This document shows, piece by piece, positions 38,069 through 44,345 of a stretch of 64,000 bases of DNA. How positions within the stretch are numbered: position 1 is the stretch's first letter; every line of letters begins with the position of its first letter. Source of the stretch: Amycolatopsis sp. cg9 (GTDB lineage: Bacteria; Actinomycetota; Actinomycetes; Mycobacteriales; Pseudonocardiaceae); NCBI RefSeq assembly GCF_041346945.1, contig NZ_CP166850.1, positions 7,982,501 to 8,046,500 of the forward strand. Reading direction: 5' to 3'. Made by a program: the position numbers and the translations under genes. The notes below the pieces were generated by a model. It was not told the DNA's origin and did not search any database. It worked only from the letters and a program-made list of their open reading frames with translations.

Positions 38069-38690
38069 CACCGACCTCATGGCCGAACTGGGGCTCAGCC
38101 CGGCCGAGGCCGCCCGCCGCGCGCAGATCATCGGCGCGACCATCGGCGTCCTCGCCGACCTCGGGTACCGCCGGACCACGTTCGCCAAGATCAAGGAGCG
38201 GGCCGGGCTCAGCAGCACCCGGCTCATCTCCTACCACTTCACGAACAAGGCCGGCCTGATGCAGGCCGTGCTCAGCACGGTCGTCGAGACGAAGAACGAG
38301 TACCTGGCCGAACGCACCGGCGGCGGCCTCGACCCCGCCGACCGGCCCGGCTACCTGCGGGCGCACATCGAGACGTCGATCGCGTTCCTGCGCACGTACC
38401 CGGAGTGCGTCCGGGTCCTGACGGAGCTGGCCGCCAACGCCGACGACGTCGACGGCTGGGTGATGACGAAGGTGCTGGTCGACGACCTGCGCGTGCACGG
38501 ACTGGCCCGCCAGCTCAAACAGGGCCAGGCCGAGGGTGCCTTCGGCGACTTCACGCCCGAGGTGATGGCGATGTCCATCGCGCAGGCCATCGACGGCGTC
38601 GCCGCGGCCTACGCGGCCGACCCGGCGCTGGACGTGGAGAAGTACGGCCGCGAGGTGGCGGACGCGTTCGTCAAAGCGACGGCGCCGTGA
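38058..38690 (+). CDS. TetR-family repressor, probably self-regulated
   Basis: A 210-aa TetR protein: HTH at RAQIIGATIGVLADLGYRRTTFAKIKERAGLSSTRLISYHFTNKAGLMQAVL (about residues 21-72), then an all-helical ligand domain (AHIETSIAFLRTYPECVRVLTELAANADD, EVMAMSIAQAIDGVAAAY). The ATG at 38058 is the natural start because it fits the family and lies where a leaderless transcript would begin. Its operators overlap the promoter and start codon. It converges on the thioredoxin gene with a 20-nt overlap. The effector is unknown; no divergent transporter gene is present, so its other targets must lie elsewhere. Confidence 0.88.
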   Translation: MQVNTDLMAELGLSPAEAARRAQIIGATIGVLADLGYRRTTFAKIKERAGLSSTRLISYHFTNKAGLMQAVLSTVVETKNEYLAERTGGGLDPADRPGYLRAHIETSIAFLRTYPECVRVLTELAANADDVDGWVMTKVLVDDLRVHGLARQLKQGQAEGAFGDFTPEVMAMSIAQAIDGVAAAYAADPALDVEKYGREVADAFVKATAP

Positions 38691-39006
38691 GGGCCCGGTC
38701 GAGCCGCTCTTCGATGCGGGCCTTCGGGAACGCGCCGACGATCGTCTCGACCGGCTCCCCGCCGCGGAACAGGATCATCGTCGGCAGCGACATGACCTGG
38801 TAGGACCGGGTCGTCTCCGGGTTCTCGTCCGCGTTGATCTTGCGGACGGCCAGTTCCCCGGCGCGCTCGGCGGCCAGCTGCGCCAGCACCGGCCCGACCA
38901 TCCGGCACGGGCCGCACCAGGTGGCCCAGAACTCGACCAGCACGGGGACGTCGCTGCCGAGGGCCTCGGCGAAGGTCGAGTCGGTGACTTCGGTGACTCC
39001 GGACAT
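38671..39006 (-). CDS. Thioredoxin
   Basis: A 111-aa thioredoxin that reduces protein disulfides in the cytosol. The active site is WCGPC (Cys31, Cys34) in VLVEFWATWCGPCRMVGPVL, with the cis-Pro loop VMSLPTMILFRGGEP near residue 72. The ATG at 39006 is 11 nt after the stop of a MerR regulator gene, so the two are probably one transcript under a MerR-type promoter. This layout suggests a thiol or redox stress response. The main trxA of the genome may be elsewhere. Confidence 0.93.
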   Translation of the reverse strand: MSGVTEVTDSTFAEALGSDVPVLVEFWATWCGPCRMVGPVLAQLAAERAGELAVRKINADENPETTRSYQVMSLPTMILFRGGEPVETIVGAFPKARIEERLDRALTAPSL

Positions 39007-39017
39007 GAGCGGCTCCT

Positions 39018-39413
39018 TCACGGACGCGGGGATTCGGGCACGACACACGGATCGGGCGCCTGCCGGGCGAGCGCGCCGGCGAGCTTCGCGGCCAGCTCGG
39101 CGCGGATGCCGCCGAGGCGGGACAAGAGCGCGTCGGCTTCTTCGAGCTTGCGGCGGTAGACCTCGATCGAATTCGCGCAGGAGTCGCCGGTTTCGTGACC
39201 GCTGCGCAGGCACTCGACGAACGGCCGGGTTTCTTCGAGGGTCAGCCCGACCGTCTGCAGGGTCTGGATCTCCTTGACCAGCTGGAGGTCGTCCTCGTCG
39301 TATTCGCGGTAGCCGTTCGCCGAGCGACGGGCCGCGAGGAGGCCCTGGTCCTCGTAAAAACGCAGCGCACGGGTGGTGACACCCGTGCGCTGCGCCAATT
39401 CTCCGATCCGCAT
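39018..39413 (-). CDS. MerR-family regulator of the thioredoxin operon
   Basis: A 131-aa MerR regulator: HTH MRIGELAQRTGVTTRALRFYEDQGLLAARRSANGYREYDEDDLQLVKEI (residues 1-49), dimerisation helix, and Cys at about 89 (CLRSG) and 99 (DSCANS) in the effector region, with a further Cys near the C-terminus. The Cys residues may sense thiol-reactive agents or metals, but their spacing is not a known class. It lies 11 nt upstream of thioredoxin. The promoter has a 19-bp spacer with a central palindrome, the classical MerR architecture. Confidence 0.88.
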   Translation of the reverse strand: MRIGELAQRTGVTTRALRFYEDQGLLAARRSANGYREYDEDDLQLVKEIQTLQTVGLTLEETRPFVECLRSGHETGDSCANSIEVYRRKLEEADALLSRLGGIRAELAAKLAGALARQAPDPCVVPESPRP

Positions 39414-39419
39414 ACCCCG

Positions 39420-39450
39420 ACGCTAGACGTTGACGTCCGCGTCAAGGCAA
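39420..39450 (-). promoter_or_regulatory. MerR-type promoter with 19-bp spacer, probably leaderless
   Basis: On the minus strand TTGCCT (39450-39445) and TAGCGT (39425-39420) are separated by 19 bp. The palindrome TTGACG-N4-CGTCAA (39430-39445) lies mostly inside the spacer. The expected transcript start falls near the ATG at 39413. Confidence 0.6.
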
Positions 39451-39454
39451 GAAA

Positions 39455-39928
39455 TCAGGTGTCCGCTCCGCGGAAGTCTTCCGGCGACACGGAGTCGAGG
39501 AACTCGCGGAACTTCTCGACCTCGTCCTCCTGCTCGTCCGGGATGATCAGGCCCGCCTCTTCCAGCACCGCGTCCACGGCGTGGATGGGCACGCCGATCC
39601 GCAGGGCCAGTGCGACCGAATCGCTCGGCCGGGCCGACACCCGGATGTCGCCGTCGAAGACCAGCTCCGCGAAGAACGTGCCTTCCTTGAGGTCGGTGAT
39701 CACGACCTGCTCGAGTTCCCGGCCGAGTGCTCCGATGACCTCTTTCAGCAGGTCATGCGTGAGCGGACGGGCCGGGCGGACTCCCTGCTGCTCCAAAGCG
39801 ATGGCGGTGGCTTCGACCGAGCCGATCCAGATCGGCAGGTACCGTTCGCCCTCGGTCTCCCGCAGCAACAAGATCGGCTGATTCGCGGGCAGCTCGACCC
39901 GCACCCCGACGACGCGCATTTCGCTCAT
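39455..39928 (-). CDS. Bifunctional nuclease family protein (DUF151)
   Basis: A 157-aa protein of the DUF151/bifunctional nuclease family: MRVVGVRVELPANQPILLLRETEGERYLPIWIGSVEATAIALEQQGV at the N-terminus, THDLLKEVIGALG, VITDLKEGTFFAELVFDGDIRVSARPSDSVALALRIGVPIHAVDAVLEEAG in the middle, and an acidic C-terminus. Plant and Thermotoga relatives have nuclease activity or fold; the bacterial role is not settled. It corresponds to Rv1829 in the conserved garA neighbourhood. A 213-bp gap separates it from the next MerR gene upstream. Confidence 0.88.
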   Translation of the reverse strand: MSEMRVVGVRVELPANQPILLLRETEGERYLPIWIGSVEATAIALEQQGVRPARPLTHDLLKEVIGALGRELEQVVITDLKEGTFFAELVFDGDIRVSARPSDSVALALRIGVPIHAVDAVLEEAGLIIPDEQEDEVEKFREFLDSVSPEDFRGADT

Positions 39929-40141
39929 CGGATTTCGCCTCCCTCTCGTGCACGGGCTTCAGCGGTGGAACGGCTTCGCGCCGCCACTGTCGACGCTACC
40001 CGTCATCCGCGCGCTGTGCTCGCTGTCCGGACTCTCTCGGTTCGCCTGCCGCAAACCCGTGCCTTCACGGTACGGCATGCGGTGCCGAACATTCAGTCAT
40101 TGACATGGGACCGCAAAGAGGATCTCACCGCCCCGTTACGA

Positions 40142-40888
40142 TCAACACCCGGCGACGCCACGGATTCCGGCCTTGACGAGGAGCGTGTGCAGCGTCACGG
40201 ACAGTGCCGCCAGCTCGCGCACCACTTCGTCGGCCCTCGATTTGGCCTCCGGGTCACGATGCCGGTACACCGGGGTCACGATCTGCTCCAGCAACCCGAC
40301 CTCGCGGTCGGCCGCGGCGCGGAAGGCACGCAGGTGTCTCGGCTCGATACCGAATTCGGTCATCGCCCGCACCGTCCGCGCGACCAGCACCGCGTCCGGG
40401 TCGAAGAACCCGGCGGGACCGGGCCGGACCAGGCCGTACTGCTGCAGCTCGGCCAGCGCGGCCGCGTCGATGCCGGCCTGCTCCAGGAGCTCCTCCTGGG
40501 TCAGGCGCAGCTCCTTGCCCGTGGTGAAGTCGTCCGCCACGGGCAAGCCGACGTTCTCGGCCGGTGCGTCGATCGGCACCAGCCGGCGCGGCGGGCGGGG
40601 CAGGGCCGCGGCGGGCTCGGCACCCGAGTCCGCCGCGTCCAGCTGTTCCTTGATGACCTTCAACGGGAGGTAGTGGTCCCGCTGGGCGGCCAGGACGAAC
40701 CTGAGACGCTCCACGTCCGCCGCGGCGAACTGCCGGTACCCCGAAGGCGTCCGGCCCGGCTGGACCAGGCCTTCGGCTTCGAGGAACCGGATCTTGGAGA
40801 TGGTGACATCGGGGAAGTCGCCGCGCAGCTGCGCGAGAACGGCCCCGATGCTCAACCCGTCGCGTTGTGGCCGTCCGGCCGCCGTCAC
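40142..40888 (-). CDS. MerR-family regulator (Rv1828-like)
   Basis: A 248-aa regulator with HTH (LSIGAVLAQLRGDFPDVTISKIRFLEAEGLVQPGRTPSGYRQFAAADVERLRFVLAAQRDHYLPLKVIKEQL, about residues 12-83), a linker rich in Ala/Pro, and a second HTH-like C-terminal domain (LTQEELLEQAGIDAAALAELQQYGLVRP). The GTG overlaps the garA stop (GTGA). The three-part gcvH-garA-merR order is conserved with mycobacteria, where the homologue has been linked to stress gene control. Confidence 0.88.
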   Translation of the reverse strand: MTAAGRPQRDGLSIGAVLAQLRGDFPDVTISKIRFLEAEGLVQPGRTPSGYRQFAAADVERLRFVLAAQRDHYLPLKVIKEQLDAADSGAEPAAALPRPPRRLVPIDAPAENVGLPVADDFTTGKELRLTQEELLEQAGIDAAALAELQQYGLVRPGPAGFFDPDAVLVARTVRAMTEFGIEPRHLRAFRAAADREVGLLEQIVTPVYRHRDPEAKSRADEVVRELAALSVTLHTLLVKAGIRGVAGC

Positions 40889-41355
40889 TGCGCCCCCTGG
40901 CCCCCGTGCCCCGGGCCGGTCAGGAAGACCAGGCGGAACTTCCCGATCTGGACCTCGTCGCCGCCGGCGAGGACGGCCTGGTCGACCGGCTCGCGGTTGA
41001 CGTAGGTGCCGTTGAGGCTGCCGACGTCGATGACGACGAACTCGCCGCCCTCACGCCGGAACTCGGCGTGCCGGCGGGAGACCGTGACGTCGTCCAGGAA
41101 GATGTCGCTGTCCGGGTGCCGCCCGGCGCTGGTGGTGTCGCGGTCGAGCAGGAACCGCGAACCCGCGTTGGGCCCGCGCTTCACGACCAGCAGCGCCGAA
41201 CCCGCCGGGAGGGCGTCGACACCCTGGACGGGCGCCTCCGCGGCGGGGGCGGGCTCGTGGCCTTCGACTTCGGCCAGGAAGTCTGCCCGGAAGACAGAGG
41301 TCCGCTCCGGAGACTGCTCCGGGGGAACGCCGCCGGGCCCGTCGTTCGTGCTCAC
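40885..41355 (-). CDS. garA: FHA-domain regulator GarA/OdhI-like, with altered phospho-motif
   Basis: A 156-aa forkhead-associated protein that in relatives inhibits 2-oxoglutarate dehydrogenase and regulates glutamate dehydrogenase when its N-terminus is unphosphorylated. The FHA domain (SALLVVKRGPNAGSRFLLDRDTTSAGRHPDSDIFLDDVTVSRRHAEF, DVGSLNGTYVNREP, DEVQIGKFRLVFLTG; about residues 55-150) is nearly identical to mycobacterial GarA. The phospho-motif, normally ETTSVFRADF, reads ERTSVFRADF: the first Thr (PknG site) is Arg18, the second (PknB site) is Thr19. The GTG at 41355 has GGAGGAG upstream. It lies between gcvH and a MerR gene. Confidence 0.95.
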   Translation of the reverse strand: MSTNDGPGGVPPEQSPERTSVFRADFLAEVEGHEPAPAAEAPVQGVDALPAGSALLVVKRGPNAGSRFLLDRDTTSAGRHPDSDIFLDDVTVSRRHAEFRREGGEFVVIDVGSLNGTYVNREPVDQAVLAGGDEVQIGKFRLVFLTGPGHGGQGAQ

Positions 41356-41492
41356 CTGAGCTCTCCTCCACACATGCTGTGTTGCCTAGTACTCAAGAAC
41401 GTGTAGCTGCCAACGTACCGTGCCTGATCGATTCTCCGAGCCCCGGCTCCCCGAACCGGCGCAGTGCTGGTCCGACCGGGTGGGAGTGGGCT

Positions 41493-41876
41493 TCAGCCCT
41501 TGGTCAGCGCGTCGTACGCCTCGGCTTCGAGCAGGGCTTCCAGACCCGCCGGGTCGTCGAGCCGGATCTCGATCAGCCAGCCCTCGCCGTAGGGGTCGCT
41601 GTTGATCAGTTCCGGCGACTCGGCGACCCCGTCGTTCACCGCGACGACCTCGCCGTCGACCGGCGCGAACAGCTCGGAGACGCTCTTCGTCGACTCGACC
41701 TCGCCGAAGACGTCGCCCGTGCTGAGCTGGCGGCCGACCTCGGGCAGGTCGACGAAGACGACGTCGCCCAGCTGGTCCTGCGCGTACTCGGTGATGCCCA
41801 CGCGGACGAGCGTCTCCTCGCGGGTGGCGACCCACTCGTGTTCCTCGGTGTAGCGAAGCTCTTCAGGAGCGGACAC
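41493..41876 (-). CDS. gcvH: Glycine cleavage system H protein
   Basis: Small lipoyl carrier that shuttles the aminomethyl group between P, T and L proteins. The 127-aa product has the lipoyl-lysine Lys64 in FGEVESTKSVSELFAPVDGEV, plus RYTEEHEWV and ITEYAQDQLGDVVFVDLPEVG. It starts at a GTG with AAAGGGG upstream. It belongs to the conserved gcvH-garA pair, and gcvP is at 34-37 kb on the same strand. No riboswitch was seen in front of gcvH itself. Confidence 0.96.
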   Translation of the reverse strand: MSAPEELRYTEEHEWVATREETLVRVGITEYAQDQLGDVVFVDLPEVGRQLSTGDVFGEVESTKSVSELFAPVDGEVVAVNDGVAESPELINSDPYGEGWLIEIRLDDPAGLEALLEAEAYDALTKG

Positions 41877-41964
41877 CGCCGGTCCCCTTTCATGCCCTCA
41901 CTGGCGAAACGTGCTGGGCGAAGTCTTACACCCACACGGCGCAACCGCCCGGCCCGGGCCCGGC

Positions 41965-42585
41965 TCAGTCGTCCCGGGCCCCGCGCAGGGCGTTGCGCGC
42001 CTGGAGGACGTAGAGCACGCCGGACCAGACGTACAGGACGCCACCCCAGATGGTGAAGGCGTAGCCGATCGGCCGGGCGACCGAGGCGACGTCGGAGCCG
42101 CCCTGCGCGAGCAGCAGGAACGGGAAGGCGTACATCAGCACGAAGGTGGCGCCCTTGCCGATGTAGGTGACCTCCGGCGGCGCGAACCCGCGGCGGCGCA
42201 GCGTCAGGACGCAGACGCCGAGGACGGCTTCGCGCAGGAGCAGCGGGACGACGACCCACCAGGGGATGATCTCGCGGGCCAGGAACGCGATGAGCGTGGC
42301 GAGGATGTACAGCCGGTCGGCGGCGGGGTCGAGCAGCTGCCCGAGCCGGGACATCTGGTTGAGCCACCGGGCGAGCTTGCCGTCGAGCCAGTCGGTGAGC
42401 GCGCTGAAGACGAGGACGGCGAGCGCCCAGCCGTCCTCCTCGGGGCCGAGCAGCAGCCAGAGGAACACCGGCACGCCGGCCAGCCGCAGCAGGGACAGGA
42501 TGTTGGGAACGTTCATCGCCTGCCGCAGCAGGGACGGCTCGGGGGCGCCCGCCTGAGCGGCGGGTTCGGGCGCGGCTGTGCTCAC
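41965..42585 (-). CDS. CDP-alcohol phosphatidyltransferase (PgsA-type)
   Basis: A 206-aa membrane enzyme that transfers a phosphatidyl group from CDP-diacylglycerol to an alcohol. The complete signature D-x2-DG-x2-AR-x8-G-x3-D-x3-D is present as DWLDGKLARW then LGQLLDPAADR (about residues 64-90), with about five hydrophobic helices. It resembles the second PgsA-like protein near gcvH in mycobacteria (Rv1822). The acceptor is probably glycerol phosphate or a related alcohol; the sequence does not decide. It starts at a GTG. Confidence 0.87.
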   Translation of the reverse strand: MSTAAPEPAAQAGAPEPSLLRQAMNVPNILSLLRLAGVPVFLWLLLGPEEDGWALAVLVFSALTDWLDGKLARWLNQMSRLGQLLDPAADRLYILATLIAFLAREIIPWWVVVPLLLREAVLGVCVLTLRRRGFAPPEVTYIGKGATFVLMYAFPFLLLAQGGSDVASVARPIGYAFTIWGGVLYVWSGVLYVLQARNALRGARDD

Positions 42586-42679
42586 CGGGCCATTAAACAG
42601 CGGGGTGGGGTGGCGGCGCCGGGTGGTGCGGCGGCGCGGCCGGGCGAGCCGTCGGGCGCCGCGGCCGGTTCCGATGTCA

Positions 42680-42726
42680 TGAACGACTCGTTCACCGCAC
42701 CGGACGACATGAACGACTCGTTCATG
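42680..42726. repeat. Paired ATGAACGA-C-TCGTTCA palindromes
   Basis: TGAACGACTCGTTCA (42680-42694) and CATGAACGACTCGTTCATG (42708-42726, a perfect 19-bp palindrome around a central C) lie 13 bp apart upstream of the PgsA-like gene. Similar CATGAACG...CGTTCA palindromes occur at 62690-62734. Confidence 0.8.
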
Positions 42727-42795
42727 ACGTTCCTGCGGGCCCGGAACTCAGCCGTCCGGAGCGGGCCGCCGCGGTCACGGCGGCCCGGCCGGGGT

Positions 42796-43005
42796 TCAGC
42801 TCGCGCGGCGGTGGCTCCACCCGCGGCGCTGCAGCTCGGCGCTGGTCAGCGACTCGGGGCGGCCGCGGTAGTCGGTGCCCATCCAACGGGCGCGGCCGGC
42901 TCGTCCCTCGAGGACGTAGGGGCGGCCGCAGCACCAGACGACGGTGCAGGGAACGGTCGGCGGACTGGACGGGTCTTCGGTGCTGGTGGCAGCTTCGGCG
43001 TTCAT
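42796..43005 (-). CDS. Small uncharacterised protein
   Basis: A 69-aa frame with a Ser/Thr/Pro-rich start and a compact core (TVPCTVVWCCGRPYVLEGRAGRARWMGTDYRGRPESLTSAELQRRGW). Two adjacent Cys residues and three Trp suggest a folded or metal-binding mini-protein. ATG 43005 has GAGAG upstream; a GTG at 43014 is another possible start. I do not recognise the family. The next gene in this direction is the PgsA-like one, after a 210-bp gap that holds palindromic repeats. Confidence 0.5.
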   Translation of the reverse strand: MNAEAATSTEDPSSPPTVPCTVVWCCGRPYVLEGRAGRARWMGTDYRGRPESLTSAELQRRGWSHRRAS

Positions 43006-43319
43006 GACTCTCACGGGCTCGGGGCGGGTTTCGGGGACGGGAGCTCTTCTTGCCTCCCACCAAGATCTTCGGCACGCGGAGCCGGATTGTTAACCGGCAC
43101 GGCGGGAATTAGACCGATCGATTCGAGATGGCAGCCTGAGGTTTCGGAGCGTGAACGGAATGTTAATCGTCCATTGTGGACGGTCTTCCGGTGGCCACCG
43201 GACCGGGCCGCCACCCGGCTGGAGTAATCTCCGGCACACCCGTGGGCGCGTCGCCCCTCGGTGCCTCGCCCGGATGGGCCAGAATGACCGGGCCAGCCAG
43301 CCGGGGAGGAAGGATCGCG
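43006..43319. other. Non-coding gap between divergent genes
   Basis: A 314-bp stretch with no convincing gene. It is less GC-rich than its surroundings in places (GGATTGTTAACCGG near 43085, GGAATGTTAATCG near 43155, CCATTGTGGACGG), as expected for promoters of the divergent small gene and the lipoprotein gene. No defined operator was recognised. Confidence 0.5.
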
Positions 43320-43820
43320 GTGCCCCACCCGACCACCACGAAGATGTGGCTCGTGGCCTGCCTCGCCGTGCCCGTGCTCGCCGCCTGCTCCGCCGAACAG
43401 GCGGCCCCGGCGCCGGCGCCGTCACCCTCGGTGTCGAGCGAGGCGCCCGCGACGACGTCCGCCGGTACTCCCCCGCCGCCGCCCGCCGCGGAGAGCTCGG
43501 CCGCGGTGCCGTCCGCGCCGAAGCCCGCCGGGGCACCGCCGTCGGTTCCCGGCTCCTGCGGGACGGTGACCGCCGCCAGCGGGCTCACGCTCTACGTCTT
43601 CGACAGCGGCTCCGCCGGCGTCAGCTGCGTCGCGGCGACGAAGCTCGTCGGCGACTTCCACCGCAAGATCGCCGGCCGCCAGGGCGCGGGGTCGAACGAC
43701 GCGGTGAACGAGACCGTCGACGGCTGGCTGTGCACCTCCGGGCCGCCCGCCGCGCAAGGCGGCACCACCTGCACCAAGGGCGAGCAGACGGTGTTCGCCG
43801 CCGTCGTGCCGTCCGAGTGA
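43320..43820 (+). CDS. Lipoprotein, tandem pair member 1
   Basis: A 166-aa lipoprotein: short N-terminus, hydrophobic stretch MWLVACLAVPVLAAC with lipobox Cys near residue 23, a Pro/Ala/Ser linker to about residue 78, and a small domain (GSCGTVTAASGLTLYVFD, VSCVAATKLVGDFHRKIAG, VDGWLCTSG, CTKGEQTVFAAVV). The GTG at 43320 has GGGGAGGAAGGA upstream. The Cys pattern (C-G-x-V, V-x-C-x-A-A-T-K-L, W-x-C, C) recurs in the next gene, so the two are paralogues. Similar small domains occur in mycobacterial secreted proteins, but the role is unknown. Confidence 0.75.
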   Translation: MPHPTTTKMWLVACLAVPVLAACSAEQAAPAPAPSPSVSSEAPATTSAGTPPPPPAAESSAAVPSAPKPAGAPPSVPGSCGTVTAASGLTLYVFDSGSAGVSCVAATKLVGDFHRKIAGRQGAGSNDAVNETVDGWLCTSGPPAAQGGTTCTKGEQTVFAAVVPSE

Positions 43821-43853
43821 TCCCCGCCGAACCGTTCCGCTCCTGAAGGGCCC

Positions 43854-44243
43854 ATGAAGACTCTCGCCTACCCCTTGCTGCTCGTCGCCGCGTCCGCCGC
43901 ACTGGCCGGGTGCGGTGGCGGTGACCCGGCCCCCGCTGCCCCGGCCTCCGTTCCAGCGGCCGCCGCGGCGGCGGAGTCGACGGCGCCCGGCGTCCCGTGC
44001 GGCGACGTCACCGGCGCCGGCGGCGCGAAGACGGCGGTCGTGGCCCACGGCAAGGTCGACTGCGCCGCGGCCACGAAGCTGCTGACCGACTACTTCGCGA
44101 AGCTGACCCCGGCCGAGGCGAACTCGCCCGACGGCCCCGGCCCGGTCGTCCTCGACGACTGGACCTGCGGCAGCGGCGCCAACGACCCGGTGACGGCGTG
44201 CTCGACCGAGGACGGCCGCCAGGTCGAGGGCACCCGCGGCTGA
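43854..44243 (+). CDS. Lipoprotein, tandem pair member 2
   Basis: A 129-aa lipoprotein with signal MKTLAYPLLLVAASAALAGC (lipobox LAGC), an Ala/Pro linker, and the same four-Cys domain as the preceding protein (GVPCGDVTGAGG, VDCAAATKLLTDYFAKL, LDDWTCGSG, ACSTEDGRQVEG). It starts 33 nt after its paralogue, so both are probably co-expressed. A long hairpin repeat (44246-44334) separates it from the convergent acyl-CoA synthetase gene. Function is unknown. Confidence 0.75.
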   Translation: MKTLAYPLLLVAASAALAGCGGGDPAPAAPASVPAAAAAAESTAPGVPCGDVTGAGGAKTAVVAHGKVDCAAATKLLTDYFAKLTPAEANSPDGPGPVVLDDWTCGSGANDPVTACSTEDGRQVEGTRG

Positions 44244-44245
44244 CA

Positions 44246-44334
44246 AAGCGCCCCAATGTGGCGTTGGTTGCGTCCAGCGCACCCAATGTGGCGTTCGGTG
44301 CGTCCAGCGCACCGAACGCCACATTGGGGCGCTT
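44246..44334. repeat. Long intergenic hairpin with internal 30-bp tandem repeat
   Basis: Perfect 20-bp arms 44246-44265 and 44315-44334 close around two nearly identical 30-bp direct repeats (starting at 44253 and 44283) that read CCAATGTGGCGTT...GCGTCCAGCGCA. The second repeat also holds a small GGTGCG/CGCACC stem. The element fills the gap between two convergent genes and could act as a two-way terminator. Confidence 0.85.
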
Positions 44335-44345
44335 GAGCCGGGCGG

